64,000 nt of DNA, taken from positions 673,697 to 737,696 of the forward strand of contig MU001498.1 of assembly GCA_010093485.1 (NCBI GenBank), in the 5' to 3' direction. Of the stretch, positions 54,147-64,000 are shown piece by piece. Position numbers and translations under genes: made by a program. Positions within the stretch are counted from its first letter, which is position 1; each line of letters begins with the position of its first letter. The notes under the pieces were generated by a model. The model was not told the origin of the DNA, made no database searches, and saw nothing but the letters and a program-made list of their open reading frames with translations. Source of the DNA: Karstenula rhodostoma CBS 690.94 (lineage: Eukaryota > Ascomycota > Dothideomycetes > Pleosporales > Didymosphaeriaceae).

Positions 54147-55342
54147 TTATGGTCCAAAGTCTTCTCTTTCCCCCTCAGCATCGGCATCACCTTCTGCATC
54201 GTGAGGTCGGTAGCCCTGATTGGGGTCTCCGGCGCCGGTTGGGTCTGCACCCCGTTGGGGTACCGGATACATTTGCTGTCAAAGTCAGCTTGACGCAAAT
54301 CAATGGCTGGCAGATCGACTTACCGGCTGCTGTGCCATAGGGTTGTATACACCGTAAGATGGGTCGAACATCTGCTGCTGCCCATACGCATTCGGGTCGC
54401 CCTGAACAGGTCCTGCGTACATGCCGGGCTGGCGGAAGTCTTCCTGCTGAGCCATGTGTTGACCGATGCCATAATCCGGAGGCGCCATCTGGTGCTGGGG
54501 ATGTACGCCCTGCTGCGCGAGTGCGCCCGCAGGTACCGCGCCCGCAGCTTGGACTGCAGTGCTGCTCTGTCCACCGCTTCGCTTGTGTGGCAGCGCCTCT
54601 TCGCGCGGGACAATGTCGATGAGGAAGTCGAACATGTCCGACTTGCTCAATGCGCTCGCGATGTCCGACCGTTGGAGCGTGCGGCGCTTGTTCTCCTCGG
54701 CATGTATCCACGCACGCATCGTAAGCTCTGTGATGAAAATGTCGCAGCCTTTGGCGAAGAGAATGGGCGCTTCGGCGGAAATCATCTTGACCTCAGGATC
54801 AGCCTTCATGACCTTCTTGATACGCGCCAATGGCAGCTGGTGGAGCTTGTAGTCGTGCTCGTCGGTCTCCAGTTTTGTGACTTGCTGTTGCCAGTAAGTG
54901 TTGAGGATGTCGCGATAGGACCCATTGAGTCCTTGGTTCACCTGTAGAAGCTTCAGCAATCTTTATCCAAACCATGGGCGCCGCGAATCTTACGTTCTGC
55001 CACGCGCCTGTAAACAGCTGCGGGTCTGGCGCATGCCCTTGGGCGGCGATCTATGCTTGTCAGCAATGGCATGACAGAGTCGCGCGTGGTGCGCAAACGT
55101 ACAGCTGCGGAGGCTCCTGGAGACATGTTAGCTCAGCGATCTCGCGCAGTCCCAAGAGCAGTCAGACGGCAGCGCGTCGCGCCGCTGTGGTGCAGGGCAG
55201 GTGGGACAAACGCACCATAGTGGCCGCCGTTGCCGGGGTCGTAGAGCGGATTGCCGTTCTGGCCATCGTAGCGACGAGGCGCGGCGGTGGCCTGCTGGCG
55301 CAGCTTCTGCTGGCCGTGAGCCTGGAGGCTCGTCGGATCCAT
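54147..55342 (-). CDS. HAP5: CCAAT-binding complex subunit Hap5/HapE (NF-YC)
   Basis: Five exons (55342-55216, a 14-nt micro-exon 55116-55103, 55050-54994, 54941-54324, 54275-54147) give 314 residues. The conserved core reads [10 protein letters not shown], then [39 protein letters not shown] and [20 protein letters not shown]: the histone-fold of NF-YC with the ascomycete-specific segment before it (needed in HapE/Hap5 to bind Hap4-type activators). The C-terminus is Gln/Met/Pro-rich. With Hap2/HapB and Hap3/HapC it forms the nuclear CCAAT-binding complex that controls respiration, iron use and redox response. The micro-exon adds GASAA and keeps phase. Confidence 0.95.
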
Positions 55343-56542
55343 GGTGGCTGGAGGCGCTGCGGGTGCTGAGGTGACGCGGAGCAGGGGTGTCGCGTTGGAG
55401 CTTCAAGTGCTGCTTCGAGACGGCAAATCGGTACAGGCCCGAGGCGAGCTTGGCCCAATTGGCACGGGTGATGGTGACGGGGTGGAGATTGGTGATTGTA
55501 GCTTGGATGTCGTGGTTGCGTCAGGCCGGCGGGTGAGTGGACGAGAGTGCCGCCCAATAGCTAAGCGGGGACTGCCGCGTGAGACGGGCTCGCACAGGAT
55601 ATGCTGCGGGCTGCCATCAGTACCTGCGCGTGCGACGGGCATATTGCAAATCGCGGTGTTTACCTGGGCGACGATAGCAGGCGGACGCGACACAGGCGTG
55701 CGACTCGTGGTGCGATTGCTATCGTGGGCTTGCCAATCGGATGAGAGGCTGCAACAACCAGGCAGCGAACCACATGCGCGAATGCTCCGCTGAGGCAGGG
55801 ACACGCCAGCGCTATGCGCAGGATCTCCTGGAGACGAGACTGGTGCCCGCGGCGCGTGTGGGCAGGCTGCTGGTTGGTGAGAGGACGGTACGGCGGGCGT
55901 CGGGTGTGTTGGGGAGGGTAGGAATATAAGATCTGCGTGCGGCTGGGATCAGTGTGCCTCTGCCATGTTTACTTTATATCCATCTACAGCACGTCGCACG
56001 CCCGCAGCTGGAGAGCAGTGACAGCAACACGCACTGCTGCCGGTCCCGTCACATCTCGTCTCTACGCAGGCGCGGAAGCGGACTCGACCGTCTCAGCGCG
56101 ATTGATCCGGCTGCGCGGATGCGTCAGCGCAACACATTCACGTTGAGCCACACGCCGGACAGGCACTTTGCAATGCCAGCCTCTGCGCGAGCTGGACGAC
56201 AAGGCCAGCACGGCACACCGATTGGTCAATTAGGTGCCTTTTGCGCCGCCCGGATTGGCTGGACGCCCATTTCAGCCTTGAGGCGATGCGTTGTCAAGCC
56301 CCGGCGCGGGATTTGGTCGCCAGCACACCAGCGTCATATGAGCAGCTTCGAAAAGCATAGTGTCTGCGGTCAACAGACACGCAGGCCACAATGACGGCAT
56401 GCTGTGTGCTTGCATCGTGGAGTTGAAGTGGTTGGCGGAAGCGATCTGAATCGGGTCAAGCGGCGAGTCTGCCGAGGTGGACCGTGCACGGTCCTCTTCC
56501 CAAATTTTTTCCGACGCTGTGTCTCTGCGCCAGCCTTCCAAC
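55343..56542. other. Divergent intergenic region (HAP5 / FCF2)
   Basis: This 1.2-kb stretch has no supported gene. Minus frames at 55128-55804 overlap the HAP5 leader and are GC-rich shadows. Several CCAAT or ATTGG motifs occur (for example ATTGG at about 55458, 56219 and 56253), but their role is unproven. Confidence 0.45.
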
Positions 56543-57441
56543 ATGGCAGACATGGCCTTGTTGCCAGCGCATCCGCCCCAGATGGAGGACGACACCGATG
56601 AAGAGCTCACCGACGAGCAGGTGCGAGAGCTGCTCAGTGAGGCTGCTGAACGCATGCGCGCGAAAGCTTCCCGGCCCGCCAACGATGCTCCGTTCAAGCT
56701 GCCCAAGCTGAACCCGGGCCACATTGCCGATACCTATTCGACAACACAGGGCGCCATCACGAAGCTAGATACTTCCAAGCTTCTTCCAAAGAAGGACCAG
56801 GCGCTGGCAAACGGTATCAAGAAAATCGAAGACCCTGTGCAGCTCAAGAAGCAAAAGGCAGAGGTAAGCCGTGATGCGTCTTTTCCACTTGCCGTTGATG
56901 ATAATTATCCCATTTTACACTGACGCAGATCATGGCACCGTTTTGGCGTCACCTGCACAAACTGAAGGTTTTCATATCATAGTTACACTGAGGCTTCTTC
57001 AATCTACCGCTCGTCTTGCAATCTTTGGTTGGCATTATGCTAACAATTGTCTAGGAGAAGAAGGCCACTGCTGGCTCTGACTGGTTCAACCTACCGCGCA
57101 CCGAGATGACATCCGAGCTGCGTCGTGACCTGCAACTTCTCAAGATGCGCAATGTTCTGGATCCCAAGCGCCACTACAAGAAGTCCGACTCAAAGTCCGA
57201 TGTCCCCGCCTTCAGCCAGGTCGGCACGATCATCGAAGGACCAACTGAGTTCTACAGCGGCCGCATTAACAAGAAGGATCGTCACCAAACCCTTGTTGAA
57301 GAAGTGCTTGCGCAGGAAGATCAGTCGGGCAAATTCAGGAGCAAGTACGAAAACATCATCAAGTCAAAGACGAGTGGCAAGAAGGCCTTCTACAAGGGAC
57401 TGCAAGACAAGCGGCGGAAAGGGAAGGTCTTTAAGCCATGA
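56543..57441 (+). CDS. FCF2: rRNA-processing protein Fcf2 (SSU processome)
   Basis: Exons 56543-56863 and 57055-57441 give 235 residues; the 191-bp intron is longer than most in the window (GTAAGC donor, CTAACAAT branch, GTCTAG acceptor). The C-terminal Fcf2 domain is unmistakable: DWFNLPRTEMTSELRRDLQL, LKMRNVLDPKRHYKK, VGTIIEGPTEFYSGRI and TSGKKAFYKGLQDKRRKGK. The N-terminus is acidic (EDDTDEELTDEQVRELL). In yeast the protein is nucleolar and required for early cleavages of the 35S pre-rRNA. The frame is open 22 codons upstream, but the ATG at 56543 (MADMALLP) has the better context. Confidence 0.94.
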
Positions 57442-57582
57442 ACATTGGCGTGAAGACAACTGGGTCCCCGCTACGCCCTTTCTGTCGATTTCTATTGACG
57501 AGACAACGCCTACACATGGACGCTGTATACAGCATGCTGAAACACATGTTGCACGCTACTTGGTTTCTAGGTGGATGACAGA
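57442..57582. other. Short convergent gap between FCF2 and PNP
   Basis: Only 141 bp separate the two stop codons, so the 3' UTRs probably overlap. Confidence 0.6.
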
Positions 57583-58787
57583 TCAGTCCTCATGAAGGTC
57601 TGACAGTATCTGCTTTACCAGAGCCTGCATATCTTTCGCCGCTTCCCGCCCGGCGTCAAGAACCTCTTGATGGTTTGCCTTGCCCTGGTTCAGATGCTCA
57701 TTAAGCTCTGACTTGCTCAGCGTTTGGATCGCCTCGTCGTTTCCACGCGATCCTGCATCGAGTACCGCCTTATTGGTCACCAGACTGAAGGCTAGCACTC
57801 GGACACCTGCATGCCGCGCGACGATGATCTCTGGTACTGTCGACATGCCCACAACGTCAGCGCCTAGGATTCGCAGCATTCTGCACTCTGCTCTGGTCTC
57901 ATAGCTGGGTCCGCCCACGAATGCGTAAACACCTTCGTGGAGCTTCCTTTTCTGCTGGTCGAGTCCAAGCTTCTTCCACGCTTTGTGTGTCCGCCGCCGC
58001 AGGTCTAGGTCGTATGCATCACTTAGTGGAGGGAATCTCACACCGAATTCGTCGATGTTGGGTCCTCGTAGTGGATGGATGCCGACCAGGCCAGCAAGGT
58101 TCAAGTGCTGGGCACCGTTAGTGTATATCTTGTGTAGACTCCACTACATAGTGAACATACATCGTTCAAGCAGACGATGTCTCCGACCTCGTAGTTCTCG
58201 TTCAAGCCTCCTGCTGCATTTGTGACTGTGAAACGTCAGACATGTTCGTGCTTCTTTTTCCATCTTGTGCGTTATAGGTGGACAATCGTACCTATCATCG
58301 TCCCGACTCCGAGGAGCTTGCACACCCGCGTAGCGAATGTAACAAGATCCATCGTGTGACCTTCGTAGAAGCTGCCGTTGCGGTTAATTGACATGTCAAA
58401 CCGCCAGCCCGGTAGGAACAGTGACTGACTGTGCTCGTCCGACCAAGAGTGCGACTGGAGTTTTCTGCGGGCCTATCAAGCCAAACACGAAGTTGCCGGC
58501 ATGGCCTTGGACTTGAATCATCGACGTCAGCACAATCTGAACCAAAGCACCATTATCAGTGGGGCCTCACCTGTGCTCCGCGGAAAATTCGGTATGGTTG
58601 AATATGCGAGCTCGACTTTAGGCTCTGCATCGATGGTGTCGACAAGGCCACCAAGTCCAGAACCGCATACGATAGCTACCTTTGGTTTCTGAAGAGCTTC
58701 CGGGAGCTTTGAGCGTACATAGGCAGCTGTTTCCGAAGCGCGGGCATAGGCGTTGGGCGCAGCAAGGGTGTCCATCGTCTCTGACAT
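57583..58787 (-). CDS. PNP1: Purine nucleoside phosphorylase
   Basis: Five exons (58787-58571, 58511-58430, 58371-58292, 58225-58161, 58107-57583) give 322 residues. Phosphate-binding GSGLGGL is near residue 45. GRAHFYEGHTMD spans a junction, and VTNAAGGLNENYEVGD, HPLRGPNIDEFGVRFPPLSD and GGPSYETRAECRMLRILGAD with VGMSTVPE follow. The base-contacting SLVTNKA carries the Asn that marks PNP; MTA phosphorylase has a different residue pattern here. It cleaves inosine and guanosine with phosphate to the free base and ribose-1-phosphate in purine salvage, in the cytosol. The final ~20 residues form a helix ending LHED. Confidence 0.94.
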
Positions 58788-59024
58788 CTTGATATCTCTT
58801 TCTCAGCAAAACTTCAGCTCGAAAGAAGAGGAGAAGATTTTATCTCTGATATACGATTTAAAACAAACCAAGCCATGTGCGGCAGGAGGGGTGATGTTGA
58901 ACTTGTCTTGGCACGGTGCTCTCCGAGGTAGCGCGTTCTGCCGGGCGGTGGGTCTTTCTGGCCTAGCGTCAATGTTTTGCTTCACTCTGTGATGCGACAC
59001 GCGACGAGCACCAATTCATCAGCA
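58788..59024. promoter_or_regulatory. Bidirectional promoter of PNP1 and RSM10
   Basis: The start codons are 237 bp apart on opposite strands, so the promoters overlap. No named element is recognised. Confidence 0.55.
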
Positions 59025-60397
59025 ATGGCAGCGCCGCGTTCTCTACGGCCATTCTTGGCTCCGGCGAAAAGGATAAAGGTGTGTATCTGCCAATTGTAAT
59101 TCATCGGGCTCGGGCTAACGAATGAATAGGTGATAGCCCCTAGATCCTCCGTCCAGACTTTTCTACGATGCCGGAGCGACCGCGCAGAAGACCGAGACGA
59201 TGACCGTGAGTCGCGGACTAGGCCCGGCGAGGACAACGATGTCGATATTTTTGCCGAGATGGAGAAGGGCGATATGACCCTGGAGCAGCGGTTAGAGCAT
59301 ATGGGCATAGACTCGGCGGAGTACAAGGCGCTCAAGACCAGCGCGAAGGCGTCACAAAAAAAGTTCGAGGCATGGACACCCAAGTCGAAAGCAGAGGCAC
59401 AGAAGAAATGGAAGCGGTTGGCCGACGCACCAGAGGATATCACGCTCTTGGAGATGTTCAAGAGAGAGGGCGTTGACGTGCTCCAAGAGGGAAAGTAAGT
59501 GAGATTCTTCTTTTGGTGATGTGATCTACGATGATTATTTGCTATACATGCATGGCTTTCAGAAGTTGGGTGACACCGACGGGGCTGTTGACACTTGCGC
59601 ACAAGTATGAGATTGGAAAGATTTATCCGTGTTTGGTCGAGCTTTACACTCCGGCTTTACTATACACACTGACAAACATCCACAGAGCCCGTGAACTCAG
59701 ACTCCCCACCGACAAGGACCCACTCGACCCGAAGACAAAGGCGGCTCTCGACGCGCTGAGAACCCCCGTCAACGTCCAAGCCGTCCACCTCCGCCCTCTC
59801 CGCCGCGCCCCCACCCACGGTGTCCCTGTCTGCGACCTCCAGCTGCGCACCTACTCTATCCGTAACCTTCTCCTCTTCGCCGACTTTGCCGTCCGCGCAG
59901 CCTACTACATGGGTCTGTGCGCCCGAGGTCCCATCCCCCTGCCTCGCATAACAGAACGTTGGACCGTACCACGCGCCAACTTCATCTTCAAGAAGTCCCA
60001 AGAAAACTTCGAACGTATCACCATGCGACGACTCATCCAGATCCAGGACGGCCATCCCGATGTGGTGAAGGCGTGGCTAGCGTTCCTGCAGCAACACCAG
60101 TACTATGGCGTCGGTATGAAGGCGAATATCTGGGAGTTTGAGAGCTTGGACGCTGCGACGAGGGCGGGATACGACCTTGATGCCGACGACCACAGCAGGA
60201 GGAGAGAGGGTCCGATGATGGAGAAGGTCAAGGAGATTCTGAACACGCCGGCGTATAAGGAGGCGTTGGCCCCATATGAGTCGCCAAATTCTATAGCAGT
60301 GAGGCCCGGAGGTTTCAAATTGCCGAAGGAGCCGGAAGAGATACTGGGGAGAAAAGCAAGGAAAGCGGAGAAGAAAGCCAAACAACTGACGGCTTGA
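59025..60397 (+). CDS. RSM10: Mitochondrial small-subunit ribosomal protein uS10m (Rsm10)
   Basis: Exons 59025-59078, 59130-59494 and 59686-60397 give 376 residues. The first ~30 residues (MAAPRSLRPFLAPAKRIK and on) are Arg/Lys-rich without acids, a mitochondrial presequence. The S10 domain lies at ~175-290: NVQAVHLRPLRRAPTHGVPV, CDLQLRTYSIRNLLLFADFA, LPRITERWTVPRANFIFKKS and FERITMRRLIQIQDG. The C-terminus is long and basic. It belongs in the mitoribosomal 37S head. Intron 2 (191 bp) is long and open in frame from 59531; splicing to the CACAG acceptor at 59685 after a CTGAC branch restores the family sequence ARELRLP. Confidence 0.94.
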
Positions 60398-61422
60398 AAA
60401 GGCGGTGGAGGGATGATTTGTAAGATATGTGTCCGAGACTGCGTGAAGAGGCATGTATTATTCATAACGACGCATTGTAGAGTGCTGTACATATACCTTA
60501 GTTCGATAGGGAACATTCACAGTCTGTGTTCAGGTTTCGAACCGCTTGCATCAGAGTGCGCAGATTGTGAATTGGGCTGTGCCCTTGTTGCTCTCGCCCA
60601 TCATCTTCCTTCAGGCAGGTACGTTAAGACGCCGAGTTTCGCACATGTCCCGTTCCGGAGTCTGTCCAAAGTCAAACAGCTAAGTGACCTTGAGTGGTGC
60701 ACCCGCTTTGGAGGCTGGGCTGACTGTCTGTGGTAGCTGGGTTTATTGGAAGGTGTAGTTGCTACCGGGAATTGATCGATTTCAGCACAAATCCCTTCGT
60801 CACATAGGTCCATCCGTCCCGATGTGTTCTACAACATTATTGATATCGGCGCAGGGTTTTCTGAGTTGCGTTTCGTACCCTGCGGTAACGGGTGATGGTT
60901 CAATTCCGCGTTGAGCTCTTGCTACATGTGCTCTCGTTGCTGCCCAGTCCGAATCATCCTTACAAGGCAAAGCCACCACCGAAAGAGGCCGGGGTGTGAA
61001 GGTAAGCTTCCTCGCTTTGTAAGAAAACGACCGGTCAGTGAAAGCTTATTCTAACTGTGTTAGTCAATAGCGTTCCATCACATCTCTCCGCACCCCGGAT
61101 CAATATCCTGCGTATCTACTTCAGCTGATCATGGCCTCGAGGTCTTCGGGATGTTCTGCAAAGTGGTCGTCACGCATACTTTATCGAGCACCCGTCGGCT
61201 CATAACGGGTATCACCAGGGTGTAACTGTAGCGCAACATCCTGGAATACTCAGATTCAGGTCCTGCTCTAGACTATTTTGGTTCCTCCAAATCAAGTACA
61301 TACCTGGTTTCATCGCAGAGCTTCACTATAAATACCATAGGTATCATCCGTTCCATGTGGAGGGCATATCCTCAATCCTTCCTTCTATCCTGAGGCGTCT
61401 CTGCGCAAAGTGTATGTCCGCC
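60398..61422. other. Intergenic region
   Basis: This ~1-kb region lies between RSM10 and the Cys-rich secreted gene. Small frames at 60413-60813 lack motifs. A clear TATA element lies near its right end (separate entry). Confidence 0.5.
61327..61334 (+). promoter_or_regulatory. TATA box of the secreted Cys-rich gene
   Basis: TATAAATA lies 96 bp before the chosen ATG at 61423. A strong TATA box suits an inducible secreted-protein gene. Confidence 0.6.
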
Positions 61423-64000
61423 ATGAAAGTCAAAATCCACACGATCCTCCTCGCATGCTCTGCCTTTGCATTCCGTTATGCCGCTGCAGGCACTATCCCT
61501 CCTGACATGGATCTCGAAGTTACTCCTGATCCAATGATCGACCAGAGTATTCTAGGATCACTCGCAGCAAACGGTGCAAAAACCCACGCCGCCTCTTGCA
61601 GATGGACAAACTGCAAAGAAAACTGCCCCCCAGGCTTTGTTGAAGTTCCACGCGATCAAGGAGAGAAAGGGGAGATAATTTCGGAGCACACCGTGTGCGC
61701 CGGATCCAACAGCCGAACAAAATTCTGTTGCCCGCCTAGTCCGGACATGACGAAGTGCTATTGGAGGGGTTTCAGCAATTCGGGCAGGTGCACTCCAGGT
61801 TGTGAAATCAGGAAGAACAACCGCGGCGCCGAAGTCGGTACATCGAAGGCTGGATGTACGAAGAGTGGCTACCAGAGTGTATGCTGCACGACGCCGCAAT
61901 CGGAAGAAGCCATGGCCGGGGTCTTGGCCTACTACCAATGCGGCTGGTACTCTGCAGCCAAATTTCCAAAGAATGAGAAACGAGAGCTGTGTGCCGAGCC
62001 GGGCAAAAGCTTTGCCTGCCCAGCGAATCGTCCCAGCTTCATCGCTTCTTCGAACCTTGGCTTTGGGGGCGAGGTCGCGTGTTTGGAAGGTGAGTGGGTC
62101 AGTGTATCTTTTGTTCAGTGCGGTGCTCATGCTCAACAGGACTCAGAAGTTACTGCTGTTCCAAAGACGTGCTACCTGTATTCAAGAACTGTGCATGGCA
62201 GCGATCGTGCCCGAATGACCAGATCCGGGTGGCCGTGCGCAGTGACGGCGGCAAAGATGCAGCTTTTTGCTGCGCTGGAGAGACCCTGCAACAACGTAAG
62301 AAGCCACCTCCAGAACCGAAGCCTGAGCCGAAGCCCGACCCGGAGCCATTGTCGACTAGAATCGCATTATTCAGAGGATATGTAGACTAGTAAGTAGCAC
62401 CACTGCTTGTCTAATGTAGCTATAGAATTGACAATGTCAAGCTGGATGGATCGGAGGTTGGGCGAGCATGCTTGTCCACTGATCCTGCGGCCTCCAATCC
62501 TTGAGTATGCTGTTCCAATCTCTGCTTGATACTATACTGACATCGATTCAGCTGGGACAAACACCCCCTTGGCATCGTTCCCCAATCTAGTCTGGATGCA
62601 ACCACAGAACCCGAAGCAGTGTCCCCGTTAGAGGCTACGGCAGACTACACGCCTGGGGGGATGTGCGTGAAAGCTTGGGCTGCAATTTCGGATTTCCTCC
62701 ATGTAGTGACTAAAGCCGCGAGAGACACATACGTTGGAGATGAGCTGAAACTGATGTACGAAATACTCGACCAAAAGCTAAAGAAACAACCCGATTGCCA
62801 AGGCTGCAAGTTGAGCGACTTCATAGGATTTGCGGACGACCATCCTTATTTGAATACAACGTCCATGATTTACAGCTTCCTGGAGGAGCCGGGGATGTCT
62901 CTTGGGGAGGTACAATGCACGCCAGAGCCAGGTCATCACGCGGCAGCTTCTGTGATTGAAGACACCTGGCTGAATTCTGATGCTGCAGCTCTTCAGCGTA
63001 GAATCATCGACCCTGACCTTGATCCGAAGGATCGTGCAGAGTGGCCGGTGAACAATCCATCTCCAACTCCAGCCATACTTCCACAAACAGGACTGCCTTT
63101 GGTCACGTTTGGTCGGGTAATGGAGGCAATCCAACATGGTAAGCTCGTGAAAAGGCATCAAGGCTCAGCTGCTCATGCCAAACTAGGGCGTCTCACATTA
63201 CACTATGCGATGTGGCATTATTATGAAGACCGCGTCAATAACCGCTTACGCCCAGGGTAGGACAGCCTTTTGCTCCAACGCGTGGATACTGTTATTAATT
63301 TTGGACGTACACTAACGCATGCTGAAGCCCTAGCTTGGAACTGGCCTACTGGATAGGGCAAACACCAGGGCAAATACCGAGCCCTGCTGAGGAAAGCAAC
63401 CTCCGATTAGCCGAATTACGGGACCCAAGGAACACTCTCAACAACCCTCATATTTTGGATAGATGGGTAATTCTTCATCTACATCTAGACGAGAGCAACT
63501 GGATGCTCAGTTCTATGTTTTCTGAGCATCAAGTTGCCGCTCCGAACGATCCTATGCAGACAACAACACGTACTTTCACAAACATTGTAAGACCACCTTG
63601 ACTGCACAAGCCACAGCAGATTCTCAGCTCTTTATACGTTACTCACATTAATCTAGGCTTCAATCTCAATCTATCACGCTCAAGCCTGGTTGCCGAACTA
63701 TGACGTTGCTGGTAATGCATTTATGTGGACAGTCGCTGGGCAGGATACAGGTCGGAATGGCCGCAACGGTCGTCGAGTCTTAAATTGCCGTAATGGTTTA
63801 GCGTACAGCCTGGGTCAACAATATCCTACAATACCAGTCGGCCCGGGCCCAATCGTAAGCGAACGCCGCTTGGTCGACCCTGGTTGGGCTCCTGGTTCGG
63901 CTCCTGCCTGGGTGTTCACCAACTTGTATAATCAAGGATATCTCGGATTTTCAGGCATTGAACCCATACTAAACCGTCCTCGGGGTATCGCTAGGATTGA
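61423..64000 (+). CDS. Secreted Cys-rich protein, chitinase-associated type (3' end outside window)
   Basis: Exons 61423-62089, 62140-62389, 62552-63256, 63334-63586 and 63657-64000 read open to the window edge (739 residues so far). A signal peptide (MKVKIHTILLACSAFAFRYA) begins at 61423; earlier in-frame ATGs at 61357 and 61414 are alternatives. Residues ~60-300 hold a repeated Cys module: CRWTNCKENCPPGFVEVPRD, then FCCP, CYWRGFSNSGRCTPGCE, GCTKSGYQSVCC, and later YCCSKD with CAWQRSCP. From memory this pattern accompanies killer-toxin-like GH18 chitinases of fungi, usually C-terminal to the catalytic domain; no GH18 DxxDxDxE motif is visible here. The later part (KLKKQPDCQGCKLSDFIGFA, GRNGRRVLNCRNGLAYSLGQ) is unassigned. 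Intron 2 may hide an extra exon. Confidence 0.75.

Noticed and set aside
1..64000. CRISPR arrays, insertion sequences, transposon terminal repeats, viral genes
   Set aside because: Eukaryotic window; no spaced repeat arrays, transposase, integrase or reverse transcriptase motifs were seen on either strand.

Overview
This window is nuclear DNA from a filamentous ascomycete. Genes carry short introns (about 45-100 bp) with GTRNGT donors, CTRAY branch points and YAG acceptors. The gene content includes a STE3-type pheromone receptor, a HapE/Hap5 CCAAT-binding subunit, a Zn2Cys6 regulator, a PF20684-type rhodopsin-domain protein and an FHA-type checkpoint kinase. Dothideomycetes is my best guess for the class, but that is inference from protein style only. 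All coding models were spliced by eye; segment lengths were added up and every model called CDS closes in frame.

Layout. 0-6 kb: the 3' end of a cytochrome P450 runs in from the left edge, then comes a rhodopsin-domain gene with two apparent frameshifts, tail to tail with the STE3 receptor. 6.9-20.5 kb is mostly conserved: a membrane protein of unknown function, ribosomal protein eL41 (25 codons, two coding exons), a CHK2/Rad53-like kinase, Ubc1, proteasome ATPase Rpt2, an unknown disordered protein and cyclin H. 21.6-33.3 kb is mixed: an allantoate-permease-type MFS transporter, a single-exon repeat protein, a protein with a beta-trefoil-like start and a Lys-rich repeat tail, and a 964-residue MYND-finger protein with a conserved-looking N-terminal region I cannot name. 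33.5-48.4 kb is accessory: a beta-lactamase-fold hydrolase with a one-base frame break, a secreted SGNH hydrolase fused to FG-GAP repeats, an MFS transporter relic, a Zn2Cys6 factor, a short-chain dehydrogenase and a P450 relic with two in-frame stops. 48.5-60.4 kb is again largely housekeeping: an unknown protein, TRAPP subunit Trs33, cytosolic-type malate dehydrogenase, Hap5, Fcf2, purine nucleoside phosphorylase and mitoribosomal uS10m. From 61.4 kb to the right edge a secreted Cys-rich gene is still open.

How the parts relate. The housekeeping genes are often divergent pairs sharing a short promoter (eL41/kinase, Ubc1/Rpt2, PNP/uS10m). The accessory block looks like a decaying secondary-metabolism or catabolic locus: regulator and reductase are intact, while transporter and P450 are fragments. 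No tRNA, rRNA, CRISPR array or intact transposon was recognised. I did not find a clearly new system. The most unusual objects are the MYND protein, the decayed cluster, and a set of single-base breaks that are either pseudogenisation or assembly error.
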